Origin: Coturnix japonica
Lineage: Eukaryota; Chordata; Aves; Galliformes; Phasianidae
Length of the DNA: 64,000 nt
Direction: 5' to 3'
Assembly (NCBI RefSeq): GCF_001577835.2
Contig: NC_029520.1
Coordinates: 52,325,483-52,389,482, forward strand
Position numbers and translations under genes: made by a program. The notes below the pieces were generated by a model. It saw nothing but the letters and a program-made list of their open reading frames with translations, was not told the origin of the DNA and did no database searches. Shown piece by piece: positions 29,929 through 61,215 of this stretch (position 1 is the stretch's first letter; the number at the start of each line of letters is the position of its first letter).

Positions 29929-32900
29929 TGGCTGAGCACCAGGCAGGTGTGTTGGGGCACATTTTCACTGCTGGGCCTTCCTGCTCCCAGCTGGCCCTGT
30001 CTGCCCGCATGTCAGCGAAGGGTGTGTCTGTGTAAATGAACTCATTCAGCTTAATTAAGCTCCTTCAGGTTGGTAGACAAAGCTCCGGAGCAGTGAACTC
30101 CCGTCTCTTTCATGGCAGGGTTTACTCAGTTCTCAGAATGGCAGAGTTGGGTTTGAAATCAGAGCCCTGGGTTGTGCCGGGTGTGACTCACCCAGCAGGG
30201 CCTTCCCCAGTCACAGGGCTGCCATCCTCACGGGCAGGGATTGGAACGAATGCGCCTGCCGTCCCTAATTGGAAATTAACCCTGCTAATACGGCCTCGTG
30301 GGTGATGGTTCTCCCCAGGGAGCGGCTCTTGGTTGTCAGAAACCACTGTGATGCTCAGTGCTGGAGCAGTGCTGGGCTCTGCCGTGGGCCCTGGAGCGGA
30401 GCAGAGCTCTCCCACAGCACAGGGGCAGCCCCGGCCTGGGCAGCTCGCTGCTCCATGTCCAGCCTGGCTCTCTGTGTGCCTCAGCCCAAAGTGCTTCGGT
30501 GCTTCCAGGACAGAACTTTCTGCTGGATAGCAGGGAAGCGTGAACTCACAGTGCTGTGATGGAGGCCGTGGTGCTTCCACCCAGCAAACCCACCCGCTCC
30601 TCTTCTGACCTCAGCAGCGCTGACGTCCCCGAGCAGCTTTGTGCCGAGGTGGGGACTCGAGTGCTGCGGTCAGCCTCGTGTTCAGGACTTGGAGCACGCT
30701 GAGCTGTGTAATTTCAGCCCTGCCTTCGGTTTGGAAGGGGAAACGGCTGAGTCAGAGCCCCGTGGTGCTCAGCGCTGAGGTTTCCTCCCTGCGAGCTCCC
30801 AGAGCTGGGGTGCAGGGCTGCTTTGCGCAGCAGGCTGCATGTGCTGCACGCAGCCCAGGAAGCAGCTCCTCGTGCTTGACAACAGGTATCTCCACCCTTG
30901 AAAGAGGGAAGAAAGAATCAAAGGTGTGAGTCATCTGCTGAGCCTGGCTGAGCTGTGTGCTCCCCTGTGCTCCCCTGGGCTGGGGGCCTTCCCCTTCCCC
31001 TTCCCTCTGCTCGGTGTGCTACAGCTTTTAGTTAAGAAAACACCCAACAATAAAACAACTTAGGCAGGATTTAATGGGTATCAGTTTCAGTAGGGAGGAA
31101 GCCAGGAGCACTGGAAACACTGTGTTTTTTCCCTTAGGAGCGCTCAGCTGGGTGGATCCCCGTCCCCAGGGCTGCCACCAGCAAGTCCAGGCTCAGCCTC
31201 GTGCCTCTCACCCTGATGGAACAGAAGGGAGTGGAGCTGTGCACAATGGGCCGAGCCCCAGACCTGCCTGTGTCCGACTTGGGGTGAGTCCCTCAGCTCA
31301 GGCACGGAGGCAGCAGCAGCACAAAGGCTGAGGGGTGAAGAGGGCAGCATGAAGACATGGATGAAGGCACTCTCAGCATGGCATTCCCACCCTTTGCTGT
31401 CCCGGAGCAGGGCTGGCTGCTCCCCGTGCTGCTGCCGTCCTGCTGTTCTCTGCCCCAGGATCTTTCTGCTTATTCCCGCTGAAAGCACAGGGGCTGTTGT
31501 CAGGCTGGCGCTCAGTCGCTGGCTGCCAACTTTCAGCTGCCGCCACGCAGCGGGCCGGGCTGCGCTGGCAGTTAGATCCCATTAGCTTAACATCTGCCAG
31601 AACGCCCTTTCCCCACAGGGGCTGGATTAGTTTGGAGCTGACCCAGCTCTCCTGGAAGCTTTGCCTATCACGTATTTGTGGCTTTCAATCCGCTGCCCTA
31701 ACTGGAACCAAACCCAGCCCGTGCGCTCACCGGGGAGCTTTTCCTTCAGCCCAACAGCACAGCCGTGAGCTGGCTCTGCAGAAGTGAGCCCTGAGTGCCC
31801 AAATCACATCCTCTTTCAGTGCCCCCCATTGCATCCTATCCATCACATCAATAGCTGCGTGTCCATGCTCACAGTTGGAGCCTGGCGATGGCTCAGCCCT
31901 GCGGGACCTTGTGTCTGCTGGGCTCAGGGGGGAAAGCAGGAAGGGCAGAAGCACTGCAGCCGGGCAGTGATACCCAGTGCAGGGACACACAGCGCTGCAG
32001 GGCTCCTCCTTCCCCCGCCGCAGTAAAAGCTTCCCCCGTCCTCCTGCTGGACCTTCTCAGCTATGGGTCCCTCTGCGCTTCCTCTTTTAGTACCTAAAAA
32101 AACCCACCCACACCAAGAAGCGTTGGCCGCAGCTTTGCTGGAGGCTGCACTGAAGGCAGAGCTGCTCAGCGATCCCTGGGCTGAAGTCAATCTTTTCCGG
32201 TCTGATCGCACGGCCCAGGAATGTCTGTGCACGCACAGTGTGGCCGGGGAGGGCTCAGCGCTGTGCCCCAGTGCTGCTCTGCTGCTCCCCTTCAGCTGCG
32301 GAGGCTGCAGGGGCTGCCATGTCCTGCAGAGGAACCCAGCACCCGGCCCGTGTCTCCCCCTGCGATGCTCAGGGGGGAAATTAGGCTGTGGAGTAGGGTT
32401 AGGTTGGGAATCATCACCCCAAAGCTGCTCTGAGGCCGCCCCGCTTCCCCCAGGCACAGCCTCCCCACTGCTCAGAGCTCACCCGCTCCCAATCTCAGCT
32501 CTGCCCAATGAGAGCAAACAGCCACAGCCGCATCCCGGCCCCATGACACCTCGTTACACATTAACAGCAATGCCAATATTGACCTATTGCCCTACAGGGC
32601 AGCTCAGTGCCCCCACACCCCACTGTCCGTGCTGCTGGCACCCCAAAGTGCGGCCGCATGGCAGCAAAGCAGAGGGGACCTCGACTTCTCCCTCTATTTG
32701 TTTCACAGCTGTGAGCTCCAAAGGGAAATCACGCGGCCGTGCTTTTCTCATTAAGCGCCGTCACATTTTCCAGACAGAAGCTCAGAGCTCCGTGCTGTAA
32801 GATGGGGATTTTTTCCTCCTTTTTCAGCTGCAGATGCTTAAGGATCCCTGGCTGAAGGATCCTTCCCGGCCCCACCGTGAGCAACGCGTGGGGCACCCCA

Positions 32901-35714
32901 ATGCCAACCCCAGCCAAACTGCCCCACGGAGCAAGTGATGGTGTGTCAAGGAGGTGCCCGTCTGTGTACAGGTGGGTGTTTGTCCAACAAGAGGAGCCCC
33001 ACACAGACACTGCAGCTCCATCGCCCCCATCCCGCCCATGGCTGCACCGCTGGCGCTTCACATCGTGTGATCCCGAGCTGCTTTTGAAGGATGTGACCTA
33101 ATTAAGGCTCAGCTCTTTTCAATATGATTTTCATAGTCCCACGGGTTCCTTTTCCCTGTGCGACCGGCCGGCCCGGCTGGGCCTCCTGGGACGTCTGGGA
33201 GCGGGAGGAGAAACCATCTGAGCACAGCCCCACGCAGCCCGGTACAAAGGCCATGCACGGCCCTGTTTGTCTCCTTGCTGCAGTGCTGATGGCGCAGAGC
33301 TGGGGGCTCCCTGCAGCCCCCCTGGCCGTGCCATTGAGCTGAGTTTGCCATGCTGAGGCAGCTGCATTGGCTGCCACTGAGCCCCAGGGATGGGTGTCAG
33401 GGCTGATGCACTGAGCCTCGGGCCCTATGGGGTAGGTGGCCCCTTCCCACGGGGAAAACACATCAATTTCTGGCTAAAAGGAGAATAAACGTCTCATCTG
33501 ACCCCAAACCTGCCTGATCCCAACCTTCACCACCCACAGCAGCCAAACGCTGAGCCCCGGGGCTGTTGGATGGGCCAAATAGTGACTTTTGTGTGTGTTT
33601 GTTGGATGGGACACATCCCCATGGTGGGCCAAACAGGAGGAAGCCCCCATTGCAGAACCTGGGTGCACTGTGGTCAAGTGAGCAACGCACCATGTGTTCC
33701 CACAGCAAGGCTGGGAGCTGGGACGTTGTGCATGGGTTGGCAGAGCAGCTGAGCGAGCTGATCTGCAATTAAGGACGTTCCTCACTTCCTTCTGATTAGC
33801 ATCAAGAAAAGCCATTCACTCACACACCGAGTGCTGCCTGCATTGGCTGGAGCAGTGTTCCCATGCACCAGGAGCGGGTGAGCAGCTCAGCCAGGCCAGG
33901 CTGCAGGGTGCATCACACAGGGGATGTCCCAATTCCCAGCACTCCCGTCGTGCTGCTGCCTGCATCTGCTCCAGGGCATCGCCTGGGCCATGCTGCCAGC
34001 CTGCAGCAAAACGGCACTTCAGAGCGTCATGGCCAAACAGCATCTCGGTGTCATACAACAACCCACCGTGTCACCACTTGGCACTCCAACCTGAGCACCC
34101 CAAGGGGCACCCCCTGCTCCTCCCTGACCCTGCAGCCTCCTCCCCCTGTGCCCAAATCCCGCGTGCTGTACCCTCCCCTCCTGCTCTATGTGGGTGTGCC
34201 GGGCCTCACCTGCCCTGCACTGCTCCAACCTGCCCGGCCACCCCCAGCAGCTCCTTCCCCCCCCCCCGGGCTGGCTGGGCCTCCTGTGCGCTCCCTGCTG
34301 CTCCTCCTGCCCCTGGGCAGCCCCTGGGGTCATCCCCTGGCTGCTGCAATGCAATGCACACACCATGGGGAGAGCTGTGTGAATGGTGACAGGGCAGTGC
34401 CTTAAATCAGGTGGGAAGACAAGCAGGGGGGCAGGCTGAGCTCGGGGGACAGAGGCTGCCCAGGGCTGGAGCTGATGTTTAGCTTTGGGCACTGCCAAGG
34501 GTGCTGAGGGGCACAGCGGGGTGCAGGCAGCGTGGGGTGGGCACTGAGGGTGCCATTGGTGACAGCATCAGCAGGGACAGTGATAGTGCCACTGGTGGGA
34601 CCCATTGAGGTGCCATTTCTAGGTGCCATTTCCCCAACACCCAGGGACCCCACATCCCCATGGCTGGAAGCTCACCGCGCTCTCTCCATCTCAGTGTGTT
34701 CAGTGTTTGCTGACACGGCCTTGCTGAGCTCTGCCGTTCTGCTCAGCTCTCAGTGCGATGCTCAAACACTGCTGTCCTTTTTACAGCCCGCTCCCGAGCT
34801 GCACTGAGGGATGCTGCAAAGAGGAGCCAGCTGCCATCGATGGCAAAGCTGCGGAGGTGTCCCCAGTGCTGGCGTGTCCCACTAGCCTGGATAGCCCTCC
34901 CTGCCGGGTGTCTTGTCTCTATTTAAGCCCCTCTCTGGGGACATTATTAAGGACGTCTGTTACATTGCTCTGTACCAACGCGATGCAGCTCATTCCCATC
35001 TCCTCGCAGTCATCGGGCAGCACCTTCCCTGTGCTGCATCCCACACCTTTCAGCTTTGCCGTGGGATTTCCATGGGATTTCGCATGGCAAATCCTTGTCC
35101 TCTGATGCCCCCCCTTATTCCAATGGCACTACCTACAAATACGAGGGCAGAGGAGCCCCCGAGGTGTTTGGGAACATCGCGCCTCCCTGCTCCGTGCTGA
35201 GCCACAGAGCCTTAAATATCTGTCCCAAATCCACAGGAGAACAAGGCTGCTTAACTCTGTGTGCTCAGCCCAAAGGGAAACTCAGTGCTGAACTTCAGCT
35301 GGACGAGGGAACCCAAAATCAAGGAGGGGACAAGGAGCCCATCGGGAAGTGGTCGCTGTGGGTTTCATTGTGTTCCTGCTCGGCGTTTCTTGTGTAGCCC
35401 CAAAAAAGAATGAACCCCCTTCCCTCCCCCCAGAAATGATGGGCGCCCCTTAAAGGAGCCCTATAACTGCACCATCATGGGACACCCCGAGAAACCCCCA
35501 CACCCCACAGGGAGCTCTGGTGGGCAGAGATAATTAACAGGCACTAATTACAGGTGGAGTCCCGTTCAATGGGCCGCTCTCGAGGTTTCCAGCTCTCGGC
35601 AGGAAGCCGGGCTGTCAGTGTGCAGCTCAGCTCTGCAGCGCAGGAAATGCAGCACGGAGCACAAGCAGCCCGGGCTGTGGGCAGCCTGCAGGGGCACAGC
35701 TGGTGGTGGGGTCA

Positions 35715-35905
35715 CAGCCCATGGAGATGCTCCAGAGCCGTGGGGATGTGGCAGCGCTGCCCGGAGCTGTGGGTGCCCCATCCCTGGAGGTGCCCGAGGC
35801 CGTGGATGGGCCCTGGGCAGCTGAGCTGGGGGGGGACCCAGCCCATGGCAGAGGTGGGGCTGGGGGGCTCCTTCCAACCCAGATGTGCTGTAATTCTGTG
35901 ACTAT
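35715..35905 (+). mobile_element. Degraded CR1 3' end
   Basis: GTGGGTGCCCCATCCCTGGA, GATGGGCCCTGGGCAG, CCTTCCAACCCAG and a TAATTCTGTGACTATGA tail remain in a divergent context. Confidence 0.7.
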
Positions 35906-37032
35906 GACCGTGCTGCAATGAGCTCAGCCCCGAGCAGCCGGGAGGAGGATCACAGCTCCTTCCAAACTCCCTTCCCCCCCCCCCACACGCAGCCGTTTCA
36001 TCTTGTGGCTCTGGGCAGTGACACACACTGCGCTCACAGCCTCCTTCCTCACCCTGCCCTGCTCCACAGCCACTTCCTCTGTGCGAAAGCAGGAGCAGCC
36101 GCAGACAAGTGCGGGTGGTTGGGTTCCGCAGCGCCTGGCAGTGGGTGCAGGGGGTGCAGGGTGCAGCCGGGGCCACCCCAAGGTGCCCCCCACCTCACAA
36201 CAGCCCCAACCAAGGGCGGGGAGCAGCAGCTGCACACGAGGAAGAGAAACACTCAACTTCCTTTTTTGCTTCTGAGAGAGAAAAGGAAGTGCCGAAATGG
36301 CAGAGATAAAACACAGCCCAGCCCTGGGAACCACCGCTGCTCCCTGCAGCACAGACACCGCACAGCTCTGCTGTCCTCACATCCCACACAGGGACAGCGA
36401 TTCCAGGGTAAGGGTTTCCACCTGGGAGGCCAGGCTGGCATAAACACGCTGCTAAACGTCCCCCTGCAGACCAGCTGTTAATTACTGAGCTCTTTTCCTT
36501 CCAAGTGAACAAATAACGCGTGTGGTTATGACCAATTATGCCCTCACTGTGCTGCGCATCCAGGCACCACCTCTGCAAGGAAGGGCTGTGCTCAGTGTGG
36601 AGCAAAGCTTGCAAGGAACATCTCAGAGGATGCAAATGGAGCACGTTGGGGTGCAGCAGCAGCCAGGTGCCATCCCGCAGCAGCAGACCTGCCTCTGTGG
36701 GTGCACACGGCCACAAGCAGAGCAGGAGCAACACCTCCTTTGAAAGTGAATTTCAAAGCAGTCACTGCGCAGCAACGAGAGGCAGCTTGGCAAGAAACAC
36801 CAACTGCGAGAGGAACCTGCTCAGCAGAACAGCACAAAGGTGTGAGGACGCAGCGCTGAGCGCCCTTAGAATAGCAAAGTGCAGATGGAGCTCAAAGAAA
36901 GCAGCGCTCTGCAGGGCACAGGCACCATCTGCGTGCTGTGTGTGTGCAGTGCCCAGCACCAGGACCCTGCAATGCAGGAAACCACGGCTGGAAAGGGAAC
37001 GAGCGGCCACTGCTCACCTCACATAGAAAAGT

Positions 37033-37038
37033 TTTATT
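37033..37038 (-). terminator. VCPKMT poly(A) signal
   Basis: AATAAA on the minus strand lies about 700 bases past the VCPKMT stop and is the first good hexamer downstream. The 3' end is then near 37015-37020. Confidence 0.6.
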
Positions 37039-37744
37039 GAGTGGCCCTCGGGGCTCAGCTGTGCCCCAGGTGTGTCCTCTCCTCGGGCAGTGCTGCCTAT
37101 GGGAGCACACAGCAGCACTGCATGGTGAGCCCATCCCACCCTGCCTGAGCCTGCAGGCAGCGTGTCCTTCCTATTGGAAAGGTGCACGGGGGGCACACGG
37201 CCCAACCTGACACTTCTACATCACCAACACTGCAGGCCTGTCCTTGGTGGGGTTCCCTCCTCAGCAGGGTCCCAGCCAGCTGCCAAAGGACGGGCAGTGC
37301 CGACACACAGCTCACAACGGGGAATTCTGTGAAGAGATTGAAAGGGAAAGCAGAAAGGTACAAATGTCAGAACAGACTGGCTTTGTTTCAACACCGGACC
37401 CATGTGTCAGCAGCAGATACCTTTGTTATGCATCTGTCTGTTAAGCAATGTGAGGTTACTGGGATAGGCCGCCCAGCTCTGCTCTATGCAGTGGGGTGGG
37501 GAGGAGGGCAGCGGAGCACAGGGCACCCAGAGCAGCACTGCGTGGTGTTTGTAACACTTGGGTGCCCCAAACCTTCATCCTGCAGCCCACAGCTCACAGG
37601 GACAAAGGCTGCACCTGGCACAGCGCTGTGCTTCACAACTAAAGAGCTCTGCAAGCACAGCTCTGCTCTGCAGCTTCACGGGGTCCCTCAGGCATTTCAC
37701 AGTCACTTTACAGCTCCAATGGTGCCAATGAGCAGCAGCTCAGC

Positions 37745-39920
<2,176 letters not shown>

Positions 39921-39921
39921 G

Positions 39922-40132
39922 AATGAGAGTGTGAGAGCGGTGAGGTGCTGGAACAGCTGCCCAGAGAGGCTGTGGATGCCCCGTCCATCCCTGGAGGTGT
40001 TCAAGGCCAGGTTGGATGGGGCCCTGGGCAGCCTGGGCTGGTATCAATGTGGAGGTTGGTGGCCCTGCCTGTGGTGGGGGGTTGGAGCTTCATGGTCCTT
40101 GAGGTCCCTTCCAACCCAAGGTGTTCTGTGAG
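39922..40132 (+). mobile_element. CR1 LINE 3' end at the VCPKMT promoter
   Basis: Starts within about 77 bases of the VCPKMT start codon, opposite in orientation, and runs to the CCTTCCAACCCAAGGTGTTCTGTG tail region. It is joined directly to a second CR1. Confidence 0.93.
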
Positions 40133-40548
40133 GGCTGGAGCAGCTCTGCTATGAGGAAAGGCTGAGGGAACTGGGCTGAGTTAGCTTAGAGAAGGCTGCG
40201 GGGAGACCTCATTGTGGGCATCCAGTACTTGAAGGGAGCGTATAAACAGGAGGGGGAACGGCTGTTTGTGAGAGTGGGCAGTGACAGGACAAGGGGGAAT
40301 GGTTTGAAATTGAGACAGGGGAGGTTTAGGTTGGATCTTAGGAGGAAGTTTTTCCCCCAGAGGGTGGTGACGCGCTGGAACAGGTTGCCCAAGGAGGCTG
40401 TGGATGCCCCATCCCTGCAGGCATTCAAGGCCAGGCTGGATGTGGCTCTGGGCAGCCTGGGCTGCTGGTTGGTGACCCTGCACACAGCAGGGGGTTGGAG
40501 CTGGATGAGCACTGTGGGCCTTTGCAACCCAGGCCATGCTGTGATGGT
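40133..40548 (+). mobile_element. CR1 LINE, second copy in tandem
   Basis: Begins GGGCTGGAGCAGCTCTGCTA and ends near GCCATGCTGTGATGGTTC. It is a different subfamily from the copy at 39922 (CCCAAGGAGGCTGTGG rather than CCCAGAGAGGCTGTGG). Confidence 0.93.
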
Positions 40549-40549
40549 T

Positions 40550-41774
40550 CGATTATTCCCCACACCCACCAAGCACATCGTGTCCCTCAGTGCTGCAGTT
40601 CTTTACCAATGCTCCCATCCCTTCCCCAAGAAGCATTCACTGCATTTGCAAGACTCCAAACTGCATCCAGAGCCCCACATATGTTAAAATATGGGAAAAA
40701 AGGAATTAATAAAATACAGTTCCCCTCCCTGCCCTGTCTTTCTTGCTGTGCTGCAGCCAGGTCTCAGTGCCAGCAGGAACCATGCAGGCTCCAGCACAGG
40801 AGCTGCACGCACTCCGTCCCTGCAGGCTGTGCTCCCTGCAGCACCCAGGGGCGTTTCGTTTCCTCTTCAGGGCTCTCCCATTCCAGCTGTTTATCCGCAC
40901 TGTTGTCAGGATCTGCCTTTTCCCACAGCAGCCAACTCCAAACCCAGCAATTTCACATTCCTCCCCCAGCATTTTTTACTCTTTTTATCCACCCCTCTAA
41001 TTACAAAGCAGCTGAAATGTCAGTTTGCTGCTCTATCTCGGCATTCCACAGAACCACACTGGTGGGAATCTGCTGCTGCCCCAGCACTGCATTACTTTGG
41101 GAACGTGTGTTTCTGTACCCGCCGTGCTCCTGTGCTGCTGGCATTGCTGCTGCTCCATCGCCGCCTTGGAACGCTCCTTCCTGTTGGCATTTCCCAGCTC
41201 CTGTTTTGCTTGGAAGAGGGTTTAATTGTGCGGTGAGTGAGCCGTAAGCAAGGCTGCTTTTTTTGCATTGCGCTGTGATTTATAGGCTGCCATTGAACTC
41301 CTGTGAAGGTACGAGCAGGATTTCATGCTTGGGGAATGCAGCTGAGAATTCCACAGCTTCAAACCCCCTTGGATCCAACCCCAAACAGACCTTTACAAAG
41401 GTTCTGGATGGTGGATCCTACACGTTCTCCATAATGTGCTTTAGGTGAGCCCCAACAAGGTCAGGATGGGCTCTGTGGGTCCCTTCCAACAGAGGGAAGT
41501 ACTCCCATATGCACAGATGCCATTGCTATCAGCAGATGCTCAGCTTAAAACAATCTGGGAAGGACTTTGTTGAGTCAGGGCCAAAATATGAAGCTAAGCT
41601 GCATTTCACTGTGGGATGCTGAAGATGCACCTGGTCTGAGCATTTGTATGGAAGGTATAAAAAGCTGCTGTTTATGTATTCCCAAGTTTGAAAGAGACCT
41701 CCAGCCACAAACAGAACATTAAGAACTCACAGCCCCAACCACGTCCTAAAGGAACACACGCTGCTCAGGCTCTT
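40550..41774. other. Intergenic, VCPKMT promoter to SOS2 3' end
   Basis: No gene or recognisable repeat is seen beyond the CR1 copy that ends near 40548. SOS2 and VCPKMT lie head to tail on the same strand, so this stretch must hold SOS2 termination and any distal VCPKMT control. Confidence 0.6.
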
Positions 41775-41794
41775 GAAAATTAAGACTGGGGTGA

Positions 41795-41800
41795 TTTATT
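41795..41800 (-). terminator. SOS2 poly(A) signal
   Basis: AATAAA on the minus strand lies about 1.17 kb past the SOS2 stop codon. The intervening DNA (41801-42973) is unique and AT-rich, as expected of a 3'UTR. Confidence 0.55.
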
Positions 41801-42973
41801 AATCTTGTTAAGAACTCTGATACAAAGCACAGTAAAAGGCCACGGACCAGTAAATAAAAAGTGGCTTCTGGCCACTGTATAAATGCTGCTACAGTACTAC
41901 CAGTAGGACAGACTCACTCTCGCACCAGTTCAACCCAGTAGTCCAACTGGCAAAGGAAAGTTCCGTTCACTTCTCAGTTCAAAAAGTTTAATAAAGCTTT
42001 AAATGTTTGCTGGTTTAAATGCTACCAATTTCCAAAACGGATTCACGATTAAGTTAGGTGAAATCTGAGGGAAGTTACTGGGTTTGGAAGGCAAGGCTGC
42101 TCCTGGGCCAGAGGAATCGCTTCTGGCCGCATAGGATCGGAGCAGCACTGTGTTACAGGCCTCGTATCGCTCCCATTTATACACGTTATTAGCACTATCT
42201 GTAAATATACAATATAAACAATTGTACGTACACGGCGTGTAGCTTTGTTCTCCTGAAGAGCAGCCAACTCTTTAGCTTAAGACATCTTCACCTACCGAAA
42301 TGAAAAGGCACATCTGAACAAGATGCATGTTGGGCACGTCCTGGGGAGGCTGCCCATCCTTGTTCGTCACTCAACACCAACCGCAAGTTTTGGTTTCACC
42401 TTTGGGATTTCAATCCATTTCTCTTTGTCTTCAGCAGCAAATCAACATGGCAGTAAAACACTGGGGAACAGCAGCTGTCACTCACCAACCTCGAAGCCCA
42501 AAGTCAGAAGGCAGGTGGCCAGAGGTTGAGATGGGTGACACTGTGTGTGTCCTCACCTCGTGTGATCGTCCCAAAAAACAACAAAAAAAGGCCATTAGTG
42601 CTCAAATTAGAAGAAAGATTCCACAGACACACCTTTTTGTTTTGGCTTAGTGCAATCAAATGATGTCAGTTTCAACTCAATTAGTGTTATTTACAGTGCA
42701 AAAGGTATCTTTGTATACTGGCATGACTGTCGGTACTGAGGGTGTGGAAAGCAATGCTGCTGGTCACCTGAGGGCAACGCTGTCCAACAGACACAGGCCA
42801 GACCGTGTAGTTTTGATGGGTTTTTTTCCCAATTTAAGCTATTTTTGTCTTTGATCAGCAGCACTTTAAGAGCATAATTTGCGAGAGTACTAAAATACGA
42901 CTGCCTTTCTGAATAAATAAAAAAAGGAACTTTACAAATACTATTCCAGTGTCAATGACTACTATGGCTAAGG

Positions 42974-61215
<18,242 letters not shown>

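Larger units (their letters stand above)
29581..37015. other. Intergenic, ARF6 to VCPKMT
   Basis: This is about 7.4 kb without a supported gene. It holds one CR1 fragment (29733-29928) and one degraded CR1 3' end (35715-35905). The rest is GC-rich with many long chance open frames on both strands, none with a recognisable domain. Islands of TAATTA-type sequence recur (30048-30061, 33098-33106, 35530-35560, 36475-36485). A C-run is present at 34257-34267. Confidence 0.6.

Noticed and set aside
32063-32800. 245-residue open frame in the ARF6-VCPKMT gap
   Set aside because: It has no family resemblance, signal peptide or domain, and equally long frames overlap it on the other strand.
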